Source: an uncultured Collinsella sp. (lineage in GTDB: Bacteria; Actinomycetota; Coriobacteriia; Coriobacteriales; Coriobacteriaceae). From it: 48,408 nt of DNA. The DNA lies in assembly GCA_900553415.1 (NCBI GenBank), contig USDH01000001.1, positions 1 to 48,408 of the forward strand, given 5' to 3'. Numbering within the stretch: position 1 is the first letter of the stretch; each line of letters starts with the position of its first letter. Of this stretch, positions 8,520-16,314 are shown one piece after another. A program made the translations under genes and the position numbers. The notes beneath the pieces were generated by a model, which worked only from the letters and a program-made list of their open reading frames with translations, searched no databases and was not told the origin of the DNA.

Positions 8520-9842
8520 TTAATCGTCCTTGCTGTCCTTCATGACAACGGTGGTCTCGGTGTGGCTGAAGGTGTCGTGTTTCTCGGTCAGGTCGAGCTC
8601 GCCGCAGTACTCGTCGGCGTGGGTGGCCTCGTTGGCCGTCTTGAGCTGGCCTACCAGTAGCACGTCTCCGATAATCACGATGATCAGCGGCGCGATGATG
8701 TTGATGAGGATGCCCTCGATATCAAGGGTGAGGTAATCCGGATCGAAGGCGTTCTCATCCATGAAGAGGATTTGGGAGAGGATAAATCCGATCACAAAGA
8801 ACAGCACCGAGGCGATGGCGAGCTTAGGCTTGGAGCAGGGGAGCTCGCCGACCAAGCGGCCGGTCTGGCCGTTCATGGCAAACAGGTAGCTCTTGCCGTT
8901 CCACGAGGTGGAAAGCATCCAGACGGGGAACAAGGCGTAGTCGCTGTCTTCCCAGGTGTAGTCGAGCTGCTTGCTTTCGACCGTGGCATCGTCATATTCG
9001 TCGACGACGGTCTCGCGCAGGGCCGAGATCGTGCTTTCTTCCATACGGCGCTCGGCGCGCGCCTTGCAGGTTTCGCAATCCTCGTCATAGCGGTTGGCGA
9101 TATAACCGGGCATATAGGCGACCGAGAACGGGCGCAGCGCCTCGTAGTCAAACGGCTCGATGGCATCCATGTGGCCGTCGGGCATCTTGGACGATCCGTC
9201 GACGGGCACGCGCTCAAACGAGATATTACCCTTGCGGTAGGCATCGTAGTGATCGGTGGTCGTGACGGTGCGGTCGGATTCCTCGGTTACGGTCTCGTTG
9301 GTCGCGTCGAAGTACACTTCGCCGTCCACGTGGGCGCCGTAGAGCCAAAACGGCACGTAGACACCTTGGACTTCGTCGATATGGTTGCCGGTGACAAAGC
9401 TCTTGGGCAGCAAGATCTTGCCCTTGTAGTGTTCCTTGAGCGCGGCCATGACATCGTCGCGTCCGAGCTTAAACGGGATTACCAGATCGGGTGAGAAATC
9501 TCCCGAGAGCTGGCCGGGTGCCACGGCGGAGTTGCCGCAGTACGGGCAGGTGGTAACGGCGACAGTCCCATCGGACACGAGCTCGGCGCCGCACGACGAG
9601 CAGATGTAGCCGGCGTTTTGGGCGAGCTCCTGCACCGCGTCGTCGGCGACGGGCTTGGGCGTTGCGGCTGCCGCATCGGCTTTGGCATCTGCCTTGTCCT
9701 GGCGCTCGCGATAGAGGGCCTCGACTTCTTCGACTTCAAAGCGCGAGTCACAGTAGTCGCAGACGAGCTTTTGCTCGGCACTGGCAAAATGCAGGGGACC
9801 ACCGCAGGCAGGGCACTGATAGTTAACGCTCTCGAAGGCCAT
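8520..9842 (-). CDS. Zinc-ribbon membrane protein (YdjG-like)
   Basis: Protein of 440 residues. The N-terminus has a TFIIB-type zinc ribbon (CPACGG with CDYC, about 10-33). A second ribbon has CSSCGAE with CPYCGN (about 82-107). A long soluble domain follows, with a further CETC pair, and two membrane helices lie near the end (about 338-358 and 378-398). The C-terminus is probably cytoplasmic. This layout resembles Bacillus YdjG, which partners the SPFH protein YdjI; here the two genes are 48 nt apart in the same order. The probable role is a membrane anchor for an SPFH-based envelope-stress complex (inference). Confidence 0.82.
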   Translation of the reverse strand: MAFESVNYQCPACGGPLHFASAEQKLVCDYCDSRFEVEEVEALYRERQDKADAKADAAAATPKPVADDAVQELAQNAGYICSSCGAELVSDGTVAVTTCPYCGNSAVAPGQLSGDFSPDLVIPFKLGRDDVMAALKEHYKGKILLPKSFVTGNHIDEVQGVYVPFWLYGAHVDGEVYFDATNETVTEESDRTVTTTDHYDAYRKGNISFERVPVDGSSKMPDGHMDAIEPFDYEALRPFSVAYMPGYIANRYDEDCETCKARAERRMEESTISALRETVVDEYDDATVESKQLDYTWEDSDYALFPVWMLSTSWNGKSYLFAMNGQTGRLVGELPCSKPKLAIASVLFFVIGFILSQILFMDENAFDPDYLTLDIEGILINIIAPLIIVIIGDVLLVGQLKTANEATHADEYCGELDLTEKHDTFSHTETTVVMKDSKDD

Positions 9843-9866
9843 GATCGGTCCTTTCCGTGCCGGAGG

Positions 9867-10604
9867 CTATGCGCCGATGGCGCCGCCGCAGTATTCGCAG
9901 CGCCCACTGGCATCGGGAATGGTGGTGGCTCCGCAGAAGGGGCAGGTCACCGCGGTCTTGGGGGCCTTGGCGGCCACGACGCTGTCGCGCGTCTCCTGGC
10001 GCAGCTGCACCAGCGCGTCGCGGACCTCGGTTGCCTGGCGCTTGGCCTCGCGGTATTCGATGGAGCCGCGCTGATCGATGGTGGAGTCGTTTACGCGCAG
10101 GTTGATCTCGGTAAAGTACGGCGTGTTGACGTGGATGGTCAGATTAAAGTCGTAATCCAGGTCGTAGCGCGGCGGGTTGTAGCTCTCGCGCTCGCCGTCC
10201 TCGGTCTCGCGATAGATCTCGGTGCGATGCTCGTCGATATCCATATCGCAGCCGAGTACCTGCGAGAACTCGATGATGTCGGGATTGGCGTCGCGCCAGC
10301 GGCTCTGCGAGGTAATGATCAGCAGGCCCGCGTCCTCGTCGAGCATGATGTTGGTGCGCCCGGCAGAAAGCGTGCGCGTGGGGTTGAACGACGCCAGGCG
10401 CTCGGCATTGGCCTCGCGGTAGGCGAGCTGCTCGCGGATATCGTCCGCGGTGCTGGAGCGATAGCCGTGAAAGTAGGGGGAGAGCTTGCCGGCGCACTCT
10501 TTGCACAGGTAGCCTTCATTGATTTTTGTCTTACCTAGAAGTCCCAGCTCGGTACCGCAAATCGCGCACTCTTTCTTCTCGAACATCTTGTCAAAGAAGC
10601 CCAT
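9867..10604 (-). CDS. DUF4428-type zinc-ribbon protein
   Basis: Protein of 245 residues and the first gene of the minus-strand cluster. The N-terminus has a treble-clef-like zinc site, CAICGTELGLLGKTKI then CKEC, as in DUF4428 proteins. The middle (about 75-185) is a beta-rich domain that may bind a partner. A helical segment follows (about 185-220), and the C-terminus carries another ribbon, CPFCGATTIP then CEYCGG. It lies 24 nt upstream of the YdjG-like gene. All three proteins carry zinc ribbons of similar style, suggesting one complex. Biochemical function unknown. Confidence 0.8.
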   Translation of the reverse strand: MGFFDKMFEKKECAICGTELGLLGKTKINEGYLCKECAGKLSPYFHGYRSSTADDIREQLAYREANAERLASFNPTRTLSAGRTNIMLDEDAGLLIITSQSRWRDANPDIIEFSQVLGCDMDIDEHRTEIYRETEDGERESYNPPRYDLDYDFNLTIHVNTPYFTEINLRVNDSTIDQRGSIEYREAKRQATEVRDALVQLRQETRDSVVAAKAPKTAVTCPFCGATTIPDASGRCEYCGGAIGA

Positions 10605-10683
10605 GGCTGCCTCCCATCAACTGGTAGCGTGTGTCACTTTTGATGATGGGGGAGTGCGCAGCCTTTCACGATACCCAGACGGC

Positions 10684-10795
10684 TCAAGGAGTCTCCACGA
10701 CTGGGACACATGGCCCATTTTTCATCCGGCACATAGGGACACTCCTTGCCGCGGGTAGTCATTGGGCACTCATTGGGGACGTACTTAAATGAGTG
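10684..10795 (+). repeat. Cluster of GGGAC-loop palindromes
   Basis: The stretch has GGGACACATGGCCC (from about 10702, related to 2167), AGGGACACTCCTTG (from about 10736), and a perfect 8-bp hairpin CACTCATT/AATGAGTG at 10767-10795 with GGGGACGTACTTA as its loop. A partial copy of the right arm (CTTAAATGAGTG) follows immediately. The cluster lies just upstream of the LuxR fragment and may have truncated it. Confidence 0.65.
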
Positions 10796-10807
10796 GTGCT
10801 TAAATGA

Positions 10808-11062
10808 GTGGTGGAGGCCGCGGAGCCCCCGTCCGATGAACGCCTCGATGCCTTCGTCGTCACCTTTGGGCTTACAAGGCGCGAGCGCGATATTCTTGAG
10901 GTCTTGGTCGTTTCGGACCAGAGCGTCCAGGACATCGCCACAACGCTTTTCCTCTCGCGCTCCACGCTCTACCGCCACATTTCCTTGATCAACAAAAAGA
11001 CCGACACCGCCTCGCGTGTGGCCCTTATCAACTTCTTCTGGTCCTGGACACCCAAGGACTAG
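10808..11062 (+). pseudogene. LuxR-type DNA-binding domain, probable remnant of a larger regulator
   Basis: The frame opens right after a TGA and gives 84 residues, nearly all a LuxR-type helix-turn-helix: LTRRERDILEVLVV, then DIATTLFLSRSTLYRHI. There is no receiver or sensor part. The sequence immediately upstream is repeat DNA (10684-10795) rather than coding. LuxR regulators normally have an N-terminal domain, so I read this as the surviving 3' end of a gene cut by repeat insertion or deletion. A free-standing small regulator from GTG 10808 is possible but lacks a good ribosome site. Confidence 0.6.
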
Positions 11063-11077
11063 CTAATCCCCCAATAA

Positions 11078-11142
11078 GTTGCGGTGGAATAGTCCCTAAA
11101 TTAAAGTCATGGGGCTTTAAGCGGGGACTATTTCACCGCAAC
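11078..11142 (+). repeat. Inverted repeat, GTTGCGGTG family, copy 1
   Basis: Arms of 19 nt (11078-11096 and 11124-11142) pair fully apart from one G-T wobble; an inner TTAAAG/CTTTAA stem extends the hairpin. The second copy is at 38882-38946. AGTCCC/GGGACT here becomes AGTTCC/GGAACT there, a paired change. It lies after the LuxR remnant, convergent with mgtA. Confidence 0.8.
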
Positions 11143-11166
11143 TGCTGAGGGGATAGACTGCGACAG

Positions 11167-11237
11167 CGGCAGAGGCAGCGGCATCGGTGGCGGCAGAGGC
11201 AGCGGCATCGGTGGCGGCAGAGGCAACGGCAACTGGC
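11167..11237 (+). repeat. 24-bp tandem repeat downstream of mgtA
   Basis: Two identical 24-nt units (11167-11190, 11191-11214) beginning CGGCAGAGGCAGCGG, followed by a degenerate third. It lies between the mgtA stop and the inverted repeat at 11078. No function is evident. Confidence 0.8.
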
Positions 11238-11258
11238 AGAGTGTTTTCCGTCTGCTTG

Positions 11259-14027
11259 CTACAGCAGCTCGCCGTGGCGGGCAATGTAGCGGCGCTTTGC
11301 CAGCTGGGTGAGCGCGATATAGGCGGAAACGATGCCGATGAGCAGCGCGAAGAAGCTCGGCGGCAGCGGCATGAGGTCTAGCGCATCGGCGGTGGGGCTT
11401 GCCGGCAGCCAGGTGACGAGTACCAGACCCAGCACGGTGAGGACGCACAGCGCGGGCGCGGCGTGGTCGCGCGGGCTCGGCAGGCACGGGGAGCGCAGCA
11501 TATGGATCACGAGCGTCTGCGACCACATGGACTCGACAAACCAACCGCTCTGGAAGAGCGCCGTAAAGGCCGCCATGCCTGCGACGTCGCCTATAGCGGC
11601 AAGCTCTGCCCAGCTTGCGCCCACGGCGGCGGGGCACACCACAAAGAAGAGCGCGGCGAAAGTCGCGATATCAAACAGCGAGCTCACGGGGCCCAGCTCG
11701 AGCATAAAGCCCTTGATGGACGCAGCGTCCCAAGCGCGCGGGCGGGCAGTCCAGGCGTTGTCGACGGTGTCCCACGGCAGTGCGATGCACACGATCTCGT
11801 AGACCAGCGACAGCAGCACCAACTGCAGAGCGCTCATGGGCAAGAATGGCAAGAACAGGCTCGCGACGGTCACGGATAGCACGTTGCCAAAGTTGGAGCT
11901 CACCGTGGTCTTGAGGTACTTGAGCAGGTTGCCGTAGGTGCGGCGGCCTTCGATGATGCCGCGCTCGAGCACGCCCAGGTCTTTCTGGAGCAAGATGATA
12001 TCGGCGGATTCCTTGGCGATATCGACGGCGGAGTCGACCGAGATGCCGCAGTCGCTCGCACGCATCGCGGCGGCGTCGTTGATGCCGTCGCCCATAAAGC
12101 CCACGGTGTGGTCGAGCGGCTCACGCATGACGCGCACCAGACGCGCCTTCTGCAGCGGCGAGAGCTTGGCGAAGAGGTGGGTGTTCTCGGCGCGCTCGGC
12201 AAGCTCGGCGTCGTCGAGCGCATCGATCTCGGAGCCGAGCAAGACGTTGCTCGCGTCGATGCCGATCTGCTCGCAAACGGTGGCGGCGACACGGTCGTTG
12301 TCGCCGGTCAGAACCTTGACCGCCACGCCCTTGGCTTCGAGGGTAGCGACGGCGCCCGCGGCACTTGCTTTGGGCGGATCGAGGAAGGCCAAAAAGCCCA
12401 TCAGCACCATGTCGCACTCGTCGGCGATGCCAAACTCGCCCACGCAGCGCGGATTGGTCTTCTGCGCCACGGCAATCACGCGCAGGCCCTCGGCGTTGAG
12501 CCCGGCGACCTGCTTGCGAATCTGGGCGAGCTTGTCTTCGGTGAGCGGCTGGGCGGCGCCATCGACCTCGATAAAGGAGCAGATCTCGAGCATTTCCTCG
12601 GCAGCTCCCTTGGTGACCATCTGGGTTTTGCCTTGGGCGTCGGCGACAACTACGCTCAGGCGACGGCGCGAGAAATCGAAGGGCACCTCGTCGATCTTGG
12701 TATAGCGGTCGCGCAGGCTCTGGCCCAGCATGGAGCCGGGTGCTGTGGCCGAGGGCGTCACGTCGGCGCGGTCGATGACGGCCAGGTCGATAAGGTTCTT
12801 GAGGCCGGTCTGGAAGAAGCTGTTCAAAAACGCATGGCGCAGCACGCGTGCGTCTTCGTTGCCGTCGGTGTTGAGGTAGCGCTCGAGCACGATACGGTCT
12901 TCGGTGAGGGTGCCGGTCTTGTCGCAGCACAGGACGTCCATCGCGCCGAGGTTTTGGATCGCCGGCAGCTCCTTGACGATAACCTGGCGACGGGCGAGGT
13001 CCTTGGCGCCCTGCGACAGGCTCGAGGTCACGATGACGGGGAGCATCTGCGGCGTGATGCCCACGGCCACGCTCGTGGCGAACAGCAGCGCGTCGATGAC
13101 GTTGCCCTTGGTGGCGGCGTTGATGGCAAAGACCGCCGGCGCCATAACGAGCATCAGGCGCACGAGCAACATGGAGACGCTCGAGACACCGCGGTCAAAC
13201 GCGCTCTTCTCGCCGCGTCCGTTGAGCATCTTGGCGATGCCGCCCAGGTAAGTGTCCGAGCCGGTGGCTACGACAAGTGCCATAGCGGTGCCGTTTTGCA
13301 CGGAGGTGCCGGTAAAGACGATGTTCTTGCAGGCAGAGAGCGGCAGCGCGGAGCTGTCGGCACCCTCGGCGACGGTGATGGCAGCGGTCTTTTCGACGGC
13401 CTCGCTCTCGCCGGTGAGTGCGGACTCGATCACAAACAGGTCGCGCGCGGTGATGATGCGGGCATCGGCCGGCACCATGTCGCCGGCAGAGAGGCGGATC
13501 ACATCACCGGGGACGAGCTCGTCGAAGGGGATCTCGACGCGCTCACCGTCGCGCAGAGCGGTGCAAGTGTTGGAGACCAGGTCCTTGAGGGCCTCGGTCG
13601 CATTGCCGCTGCGGGCTTCTTGGATAAACTTCATACCGCCCGATACCAGCAACATGATGCCGATGACGATGACCGTGGAGGGGTCGCGCTGCGGTTCGGG
13701 CACGGCGAGCACGTCGATGTAGAGCGAGACCAGCGCGAGAGCGGCGAGGATGCCGGCGAAGGGGTCGACAAAGGCGTCGGCGATACGGCGGGCGAGTGTC
13801 TTGGTCGGCGCCTCGATGGTGTTGGGGCCGGAGGCGTCCAGGCGCTCGGCGGCGTGCTCGGCGGTGAGGCCGTCGGCTATGGCGTCGAGCAGCACGAGGG
13901 CATCCTCGGCGCTATGGGTGGCGGCGAATATGGTGTTCTTGGACATGCCGGTATGAGCGGCGGGGCGCGCCGTGTGGCGGCGCTTGGAGATGGCTTCGAG
14001 TACCGTGGCGGTTTTGAGCATCAGCAT
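11259..14027 (-). CDS. mgtA: Mg2+-importing P-type ATPase
   Basis: Type IIIB P-type ATPase of 922 residues that imports Mg2+ at the membrane using ATP. The phosphorylated aspartate is D369 in DKTGTLTED. TGES and MGDGINDAAAMRASD motifs are present, and about ten membrane helices are spread as in MgtA/MgtB. The end, RRYIARHGELL, matches the family end. AAGGAGG sits 7 nt before ATG 14027. Length is normal. A small leader reading frame and a strong hairpin lie upstream (14110-14238). MgtA genes are often controlled by Mg2+ through their leaders (established for enterobacteria); I do not see an M-box here. Confidence 0.95.
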   Translation of the reverse strand: MLMLKTATVLEAISKRRHTARPAAHTGMSKNTIFAATHSAEDALVLLDAIADGLTAEHAAERLDASGPNTIEAPTKTLARRIADAFVDPFAGILAALALVSLYIDVLAVPEPQRDPSTVIVIGIMLLVSGGMKFIQEARSGNATEALKDLVSNTCTALRDGERVEIPFDELVPGDVIRLSAGDMVPADARIITARDLFVIESALTGESEAVEKTAAITVAEGADSSALPLSACKNIVFTGTSVQNGTAMALVVATGSDTYLGGIAKMLNGRGEKSAFDRGVSSVSMLLVRLMLVMAPAVFAINAATKGNVIDALLFATSVAVGITPQMLPVIVTSSLSQGAKDLARRQVIVKELPAIQNLGAMDVLCCDKTGTLTEDRIVLERYLNTDGNEDARVLRHAFLNSFFQTGLKNLIDLAVIDRADVTPSATAPGSMLGQSLRDRYTKIDEVPFDFSRRRLSVVVADAQGKTQMVTKGAAEEMLEICSFIEVDGAAQPLTEDKLAQIRKQVAGLNAEGLRVIAVAQKTNPRCVGEFGIADECDMVLMGFLAFLDPPKASAAGAVATLEAKGVAVKVLTGDNDRVAATVCEQIGIDASNVLLGSEIDALDDAELAERAENTHLFAKLSPLQKARLVRVMREPLDHTVGFMGDGINDAAAMRASDCGISVDSAVDIAKESADIILLQKDLGVLERGIIEGRRTYGNLLKYLKTTVSSNFGNVLSVTVASLFLPFLPMSALQLVLLSLVYEIVCIALPWDTVDNAWTARPRAWDAASIKGFMLELGPVSSLFDIATFAALFFVVCPAAVGASWAELAAIGDVAGMAAFTALFQSGWFVESMWSQTLVIHMLRSPCLPSPRDHAAPALCVLTVLGLVLVTWLPASPTADALDLMPLPPSFFALLIGIVSAYIALTQLAKRRYIARHGELL

Positions 14028-14109
14028 AGGGTCCTCCTTGTTGAAGGGAGTTAGCGTACGTGTCGTATGTGCTTCAAAAAACCTAGATGTCGCTCACGTC
14101 ATGCTTTCG

Positions 14110-14145
14110 AACCGCCACAAAGGGACAGGCACCTTTGTGGCGGTT
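14110..14145 (-). repeat. GGGAC-loop hairpin in the mgtA leader
   Basis: Perfect 14-bp stem (14110-14123 with 14132-14145) around GACAGGCA. Related copies are at 46864 and 47717. It lies between the small leader frame and mgtA, so it would form in the mgtA mRNA leader. Neither strand has a T run after it, so it is not a normal terminator. Confidence 0.8.
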
Positions 14146-14166
14146 TTGACGATCGGCTGTTGGCGC

Positions 14167-14238
14167 TTATGCGTGCGCGGAATCCTCGCGGCGTGCCGAG
14201 GGCGACATGCAGGTTTTTCGACTATGACTGCCTTCCAT
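14167..14238 (-). CDS. Possible 23-residue leader peptide upstream of mgtA
   Basis: A small frame starting at ATG 14238 encodes a basic, Ser/Arg-rich peptide beginning MEGSHSRKTC and ending EDSAHA. It has an excellent ribosome site (TTAAGGAGGT) 5 nt upstream, unusual for chance. It lies on the mgtA strand, 139 nt before the mgtA start, followed by the hairpin at 14110-14145. In Salmonella a leader peptide (MgtL) couples translation to mgtA expression. This one is not proline-rich, so a similar role is only an inference. Confidence 0.45.
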   Translation of the reverse strand: MEGSHSRKTCMSPSARREDSAHA

Positions 14239-14462
14239 GGCACACCTCCTTAAGGCCGGGCGCGGCGCGCTTTGGGTATCTCGTACCCGTTACAATCCGC
14301 CCGTATTCTTGATGAGGGGGTTTGCCGTGTCAACCCCAATGTTTGGAAAACCATTGCCCCTGACAAAGCCTTTACAGAATGCCGAGGCCCCAAAGCGCGC
14401 CCGCAACGCGCCCTGCCTGCGCTAAACTGGAAGGCACGTACGCGATTACGAGAGGAGCCCGC

Positions 14463-15143
14463 ATGGAGGCTTACAAGCAAGAGTTCATCAAGTTCATGGT
14501 TGAGTCCGACGTTCTTAAATTCGGCAGCTTTACGCTCAAGAGCGGCCGTCAGTCCCCGTTCTTTATGAACGCCGGCGCCTATGTGACGGGCTATCAGCTC
14601 AAAAAGCTGGGCGAGTATTACGCCCAGGCCATCCACGATAACTTTGGCGACGACTTTGACGTGCTGTTTGGACCGGCCTACAAGGGTATTCCGCTGGCCG
14701 TCGTGACCGCAATTGCCTACCACGAGCTGTACGGCAAGGAGGTCAAGTACTGCTGCGATCGCAAGGAGGCCAAGGACCACGGCGCCGACAAGGGCAACCT
14801 GCTGGGCTACGAGCCCCAGGACGGCGACCGCGTGGTCATGGTCGAGGACGTCACCACCAGCGGTAAGTCCATCGACGAGACTTATCCCAAGGTCAAGGCT
14901 GCTGCCGATGTCGAGATCAAGGGCCTCATCGTGTCCCTCAACCGCATGGAGGTCGGCAAGGGTGGCGTGACCACCGCGCAGAAGGAGATCGAGGCCAAGT
15001 ACGGTTTCCCCGTCGCGAGCATCGTCTCCATGGCCGAGGTCGTCGAGACCCTCTACAACCACGAGATCGACGGCAAGGTCGTCATCGATGACGAGCTCAA
15101 GGCCGCTATCGACGCCTACTACGAGCAGTACGGAGCTCGTTAG
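14463..15143 (+). CDS. pyrE: Orotate phosphoribosyltransferase
   Basis: Joins orotate to PRPP to give OMP in pyrimidine synthesis (cytoplasm). The protein has 226 residues. The PRPP-binding motif is seen as VVMVEDVTTSGKSI at about 123-136, and the catalytic-loop lysine region as YCCDRKEAKDHG (about 97-108). Start 14463 follows GAGAGGAG; an upstream in-frame extension to 14379 has no ribosome site or family similarity. No other pyrimidine gene is near, so it is monocistronic or read from a promoter not clearly seen. Its stop codon runs into a hairpin that may act as its transcript end. Confidence 0.95.
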   Translation: MEAYKQEFIKFMVESDVLKFGSFTLKSGRQSPFFMNAGAYVTGYQLKKLGEYYAQAIHDNFGDDFDVLFGPAYKGIPLAVVTAIAYHELYGKEVKYCCDRKEAKDHGADKGNLLGYEPQDGDRVVMVEDVTTSGKSIDETYPKVKAAADVEIKGLIVSLNRMEVGKGGVTTAQKEIEAKYGFPVASIVSMAEVVETLYNHEIDGKVVIDDELKAAIDAYYEQYGAR

Positions 15144-15290
15144 TTACGGCGTTTTACCAAACGCCGTAACGGCTCGACGCTGCGCGGGCCGCATTTGGAC
15201 AATCTGACGTTCAACTTCAAGGGCGCGACCAGAAGGTCAGCGCCCTTTCGTTTCACGTCACCTTGTCTCAAATGCGACCCGCTCGCTGTC
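15143..15290 (+). repeat. Large structured intergenic element, copy 1
   Basis: Hairpin A (12-bp stem 15143-15154 with 15159-15170, loop TACC) is followed by CTCGACGCTGCGCGGGC. Hairpin B follows: GCATTTG/CAAATGC, GACAA/TTGTC, TGACGT/ACGTCA, AAGGGCGC/GCGCCCTT and tip GACC-AGAA-GGTC (15227-15238). It closes with CCCGCTCGCTG. Copies at 17245 and 24246 share the fold and flanks with different stem sequences. Confidence 0.8.
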
Positions 15291-15332
15291 GTTGCCAAGA
15301 CATCGGCACTCCCGTTGCTGGCAAGGGGCGGC

Positions 15333-15410
15333 ACTTGGGGACGTTCCTTTTCTGCCGGCAGTTTGGGACACTCCTTGTTGGGGTGGTCATTGGGGACGTT
15401 CTTAAATGAC
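15333..15410 (+). repeat. GGGAC-loop palindrome cluster
   Basis: CGGCA/TGCCG enclosing GGGGACGTTCC, then TTTGGGACACTCCTTG, then GTCATT/AATGAC (15386-15391, 15405-15410) with GGGGACGTTCTTA in the loop. Nearly the same order occurs at 24421-24485. With the large element at 15143 it fills most of the pyrE to XRE gap. Confidence 0.7.
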
Positions 15411-15550
15411 TGCTCGAGATGAGCGTCCAAAAATCCGCGCTCGTTCGATTGGCGCATGTCTACGCAGCGTAGGTTGTCGAGCCTGGCCTTCAAATGGATA
15501 CTGACTGTCGAACCGGTTCACTCCATTTCTTCAATTTGATTGGACAGCCC

Positions 15551-16171
15551 ATGAACCAGACACGGCAAACCAATGCCTCCCATACTTTTTTGGCAGCGCA
15601 TGCCATCAAGCAGCTGCGCGAAGAGCGCGGCCTCACCCAGCGCGCCCTGGCGGAAAGCCTTGGCGTGACCGATAAAGCCGTCAGCAAGTGGGAATCCGGC
15701 CGCGGCCTTCCCGACATTTCCCTCGTTGAGCCTTTGGCCCAGAGACTCGGCATAAGCGTGGCCGAGCTTTTGGCTGGTGACATTCGGGCCAACGCCAACC
15801 GTGCAGGCAATATGCTCAAAGGCGTCTTTTACGTTTGCCCTATCTGCGGAAACGTTGTGCACGCGCTCGGAGAAGGCAGCTTTAGCTGCTGTGGCTCCAC
15901 GATGTTTCCCCAGGAGGCCGAAGAGCCGGACGCGGACCACGCCTTTTCCATCGAGCGCATCGAGGACGATTGGTACGTCACGCTCGATCATCCCATGACC
16001 AAGGATCACTACATTAGCTTTGTGGCATATGCGACTATGGACGGTATCTGCTTTAAGAAGCTCTATCCAGAGCAATCGGTGCAGCCGCGCTTCCATATTA
16101 CCGGGCGCGGCAGGATATATCTTTACTGCAACCAACACGGACTCTTTACGTCGCTGACGCCTCGCAAATAA
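15551..16171 (+). CDS. XRE-family regulator fused to a complete desulfoferrodoxin
   Basis: Protein of 206 residues. Residues 17-75 are an XRE helix-turn-helix (LTQRALAESLGVTDKAVSKW). Residues 92-120 form a desulforedoxin-type iron site, C96xxC99 with C113-C114, in CPICGN...CCGSTM. Residues 128-200 match superoxide reductase: H130, H147 (HPM), H153 (DHYI), C193 and H196 (CNQHG) are the five iron ligands in the usual order. Desulfoferrodoxin reduces superoxide to peroxide in anaerobes. Joined to a DNA-binding domain it may sense superoxide or redox state, or be both enzyme and regulator (inference). The start is uncertain: ATG 15494 would add 19 residues, and neither has a clear ribosome site. 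Targets are unknown. Confidence 0.88.
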   Translation: MNQTRQTNASHTFLAAHAIKQLREERGLTQRALAESLGVTDKAVSKWESGRGLPDISLVEPLAQRLGISVAELLAGDIRANANRAGNMLKGVFYVCPICGNVVHALGEGSFSCCGSTMFPQEAEEPDADHAFSIERIEDDWYVTLDHPMTKDHYISFVAYATMDGICFKKLYPEQSVQPRFHITGRGRIYLYCNQHGLFTSLTPRK

Positions 16172-16217
16172 CGGCTGTCTATCCGCCCTCCTCATGCGTT
16201 CCCAAGGGACCCAAAAT

Positions 16218-16281
16218 GAGCGTGGATAATCTCCCGGGTTTGGCCTGTGTGCGGGCTCAAAGTGGGAGATTATCCACGCTC
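16218..16281 (+). repeat. Inverted repeat, GTGGATAATCTCCC family, copy 1
   Basis: Perfect 18-bp arms (16218-16235, 16264-16281) around a 28-nt loop. The second copy is at 44153-44216, with the loop text GGCCTGT...CTCAAAGT kept and one base pair in the stem exchanged (C-G here, A-T there). It lies between convergent genes. Part of the arm (ATCCACGCTCGT) recurs once more at about 16301. Confidence 0.85.
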
Positions 16282-16314
16282 GTTATCTGAGTGTCCAAAA
16301 ATCCACGCTCGTCG

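Noticed and set aside
11128..11637. Proline-rich protein from the tandem repeat on the minus strand
   Set aside because: It overlaps the end of mgtA out of frame and has no start signal; the repeat is non-coding.
14028..14260. M-box Mg2+ riboswitch before mgtA
   Set aside because: The conserved M-box blocks are not visible; only a small frame and a repeat hairpin are present.
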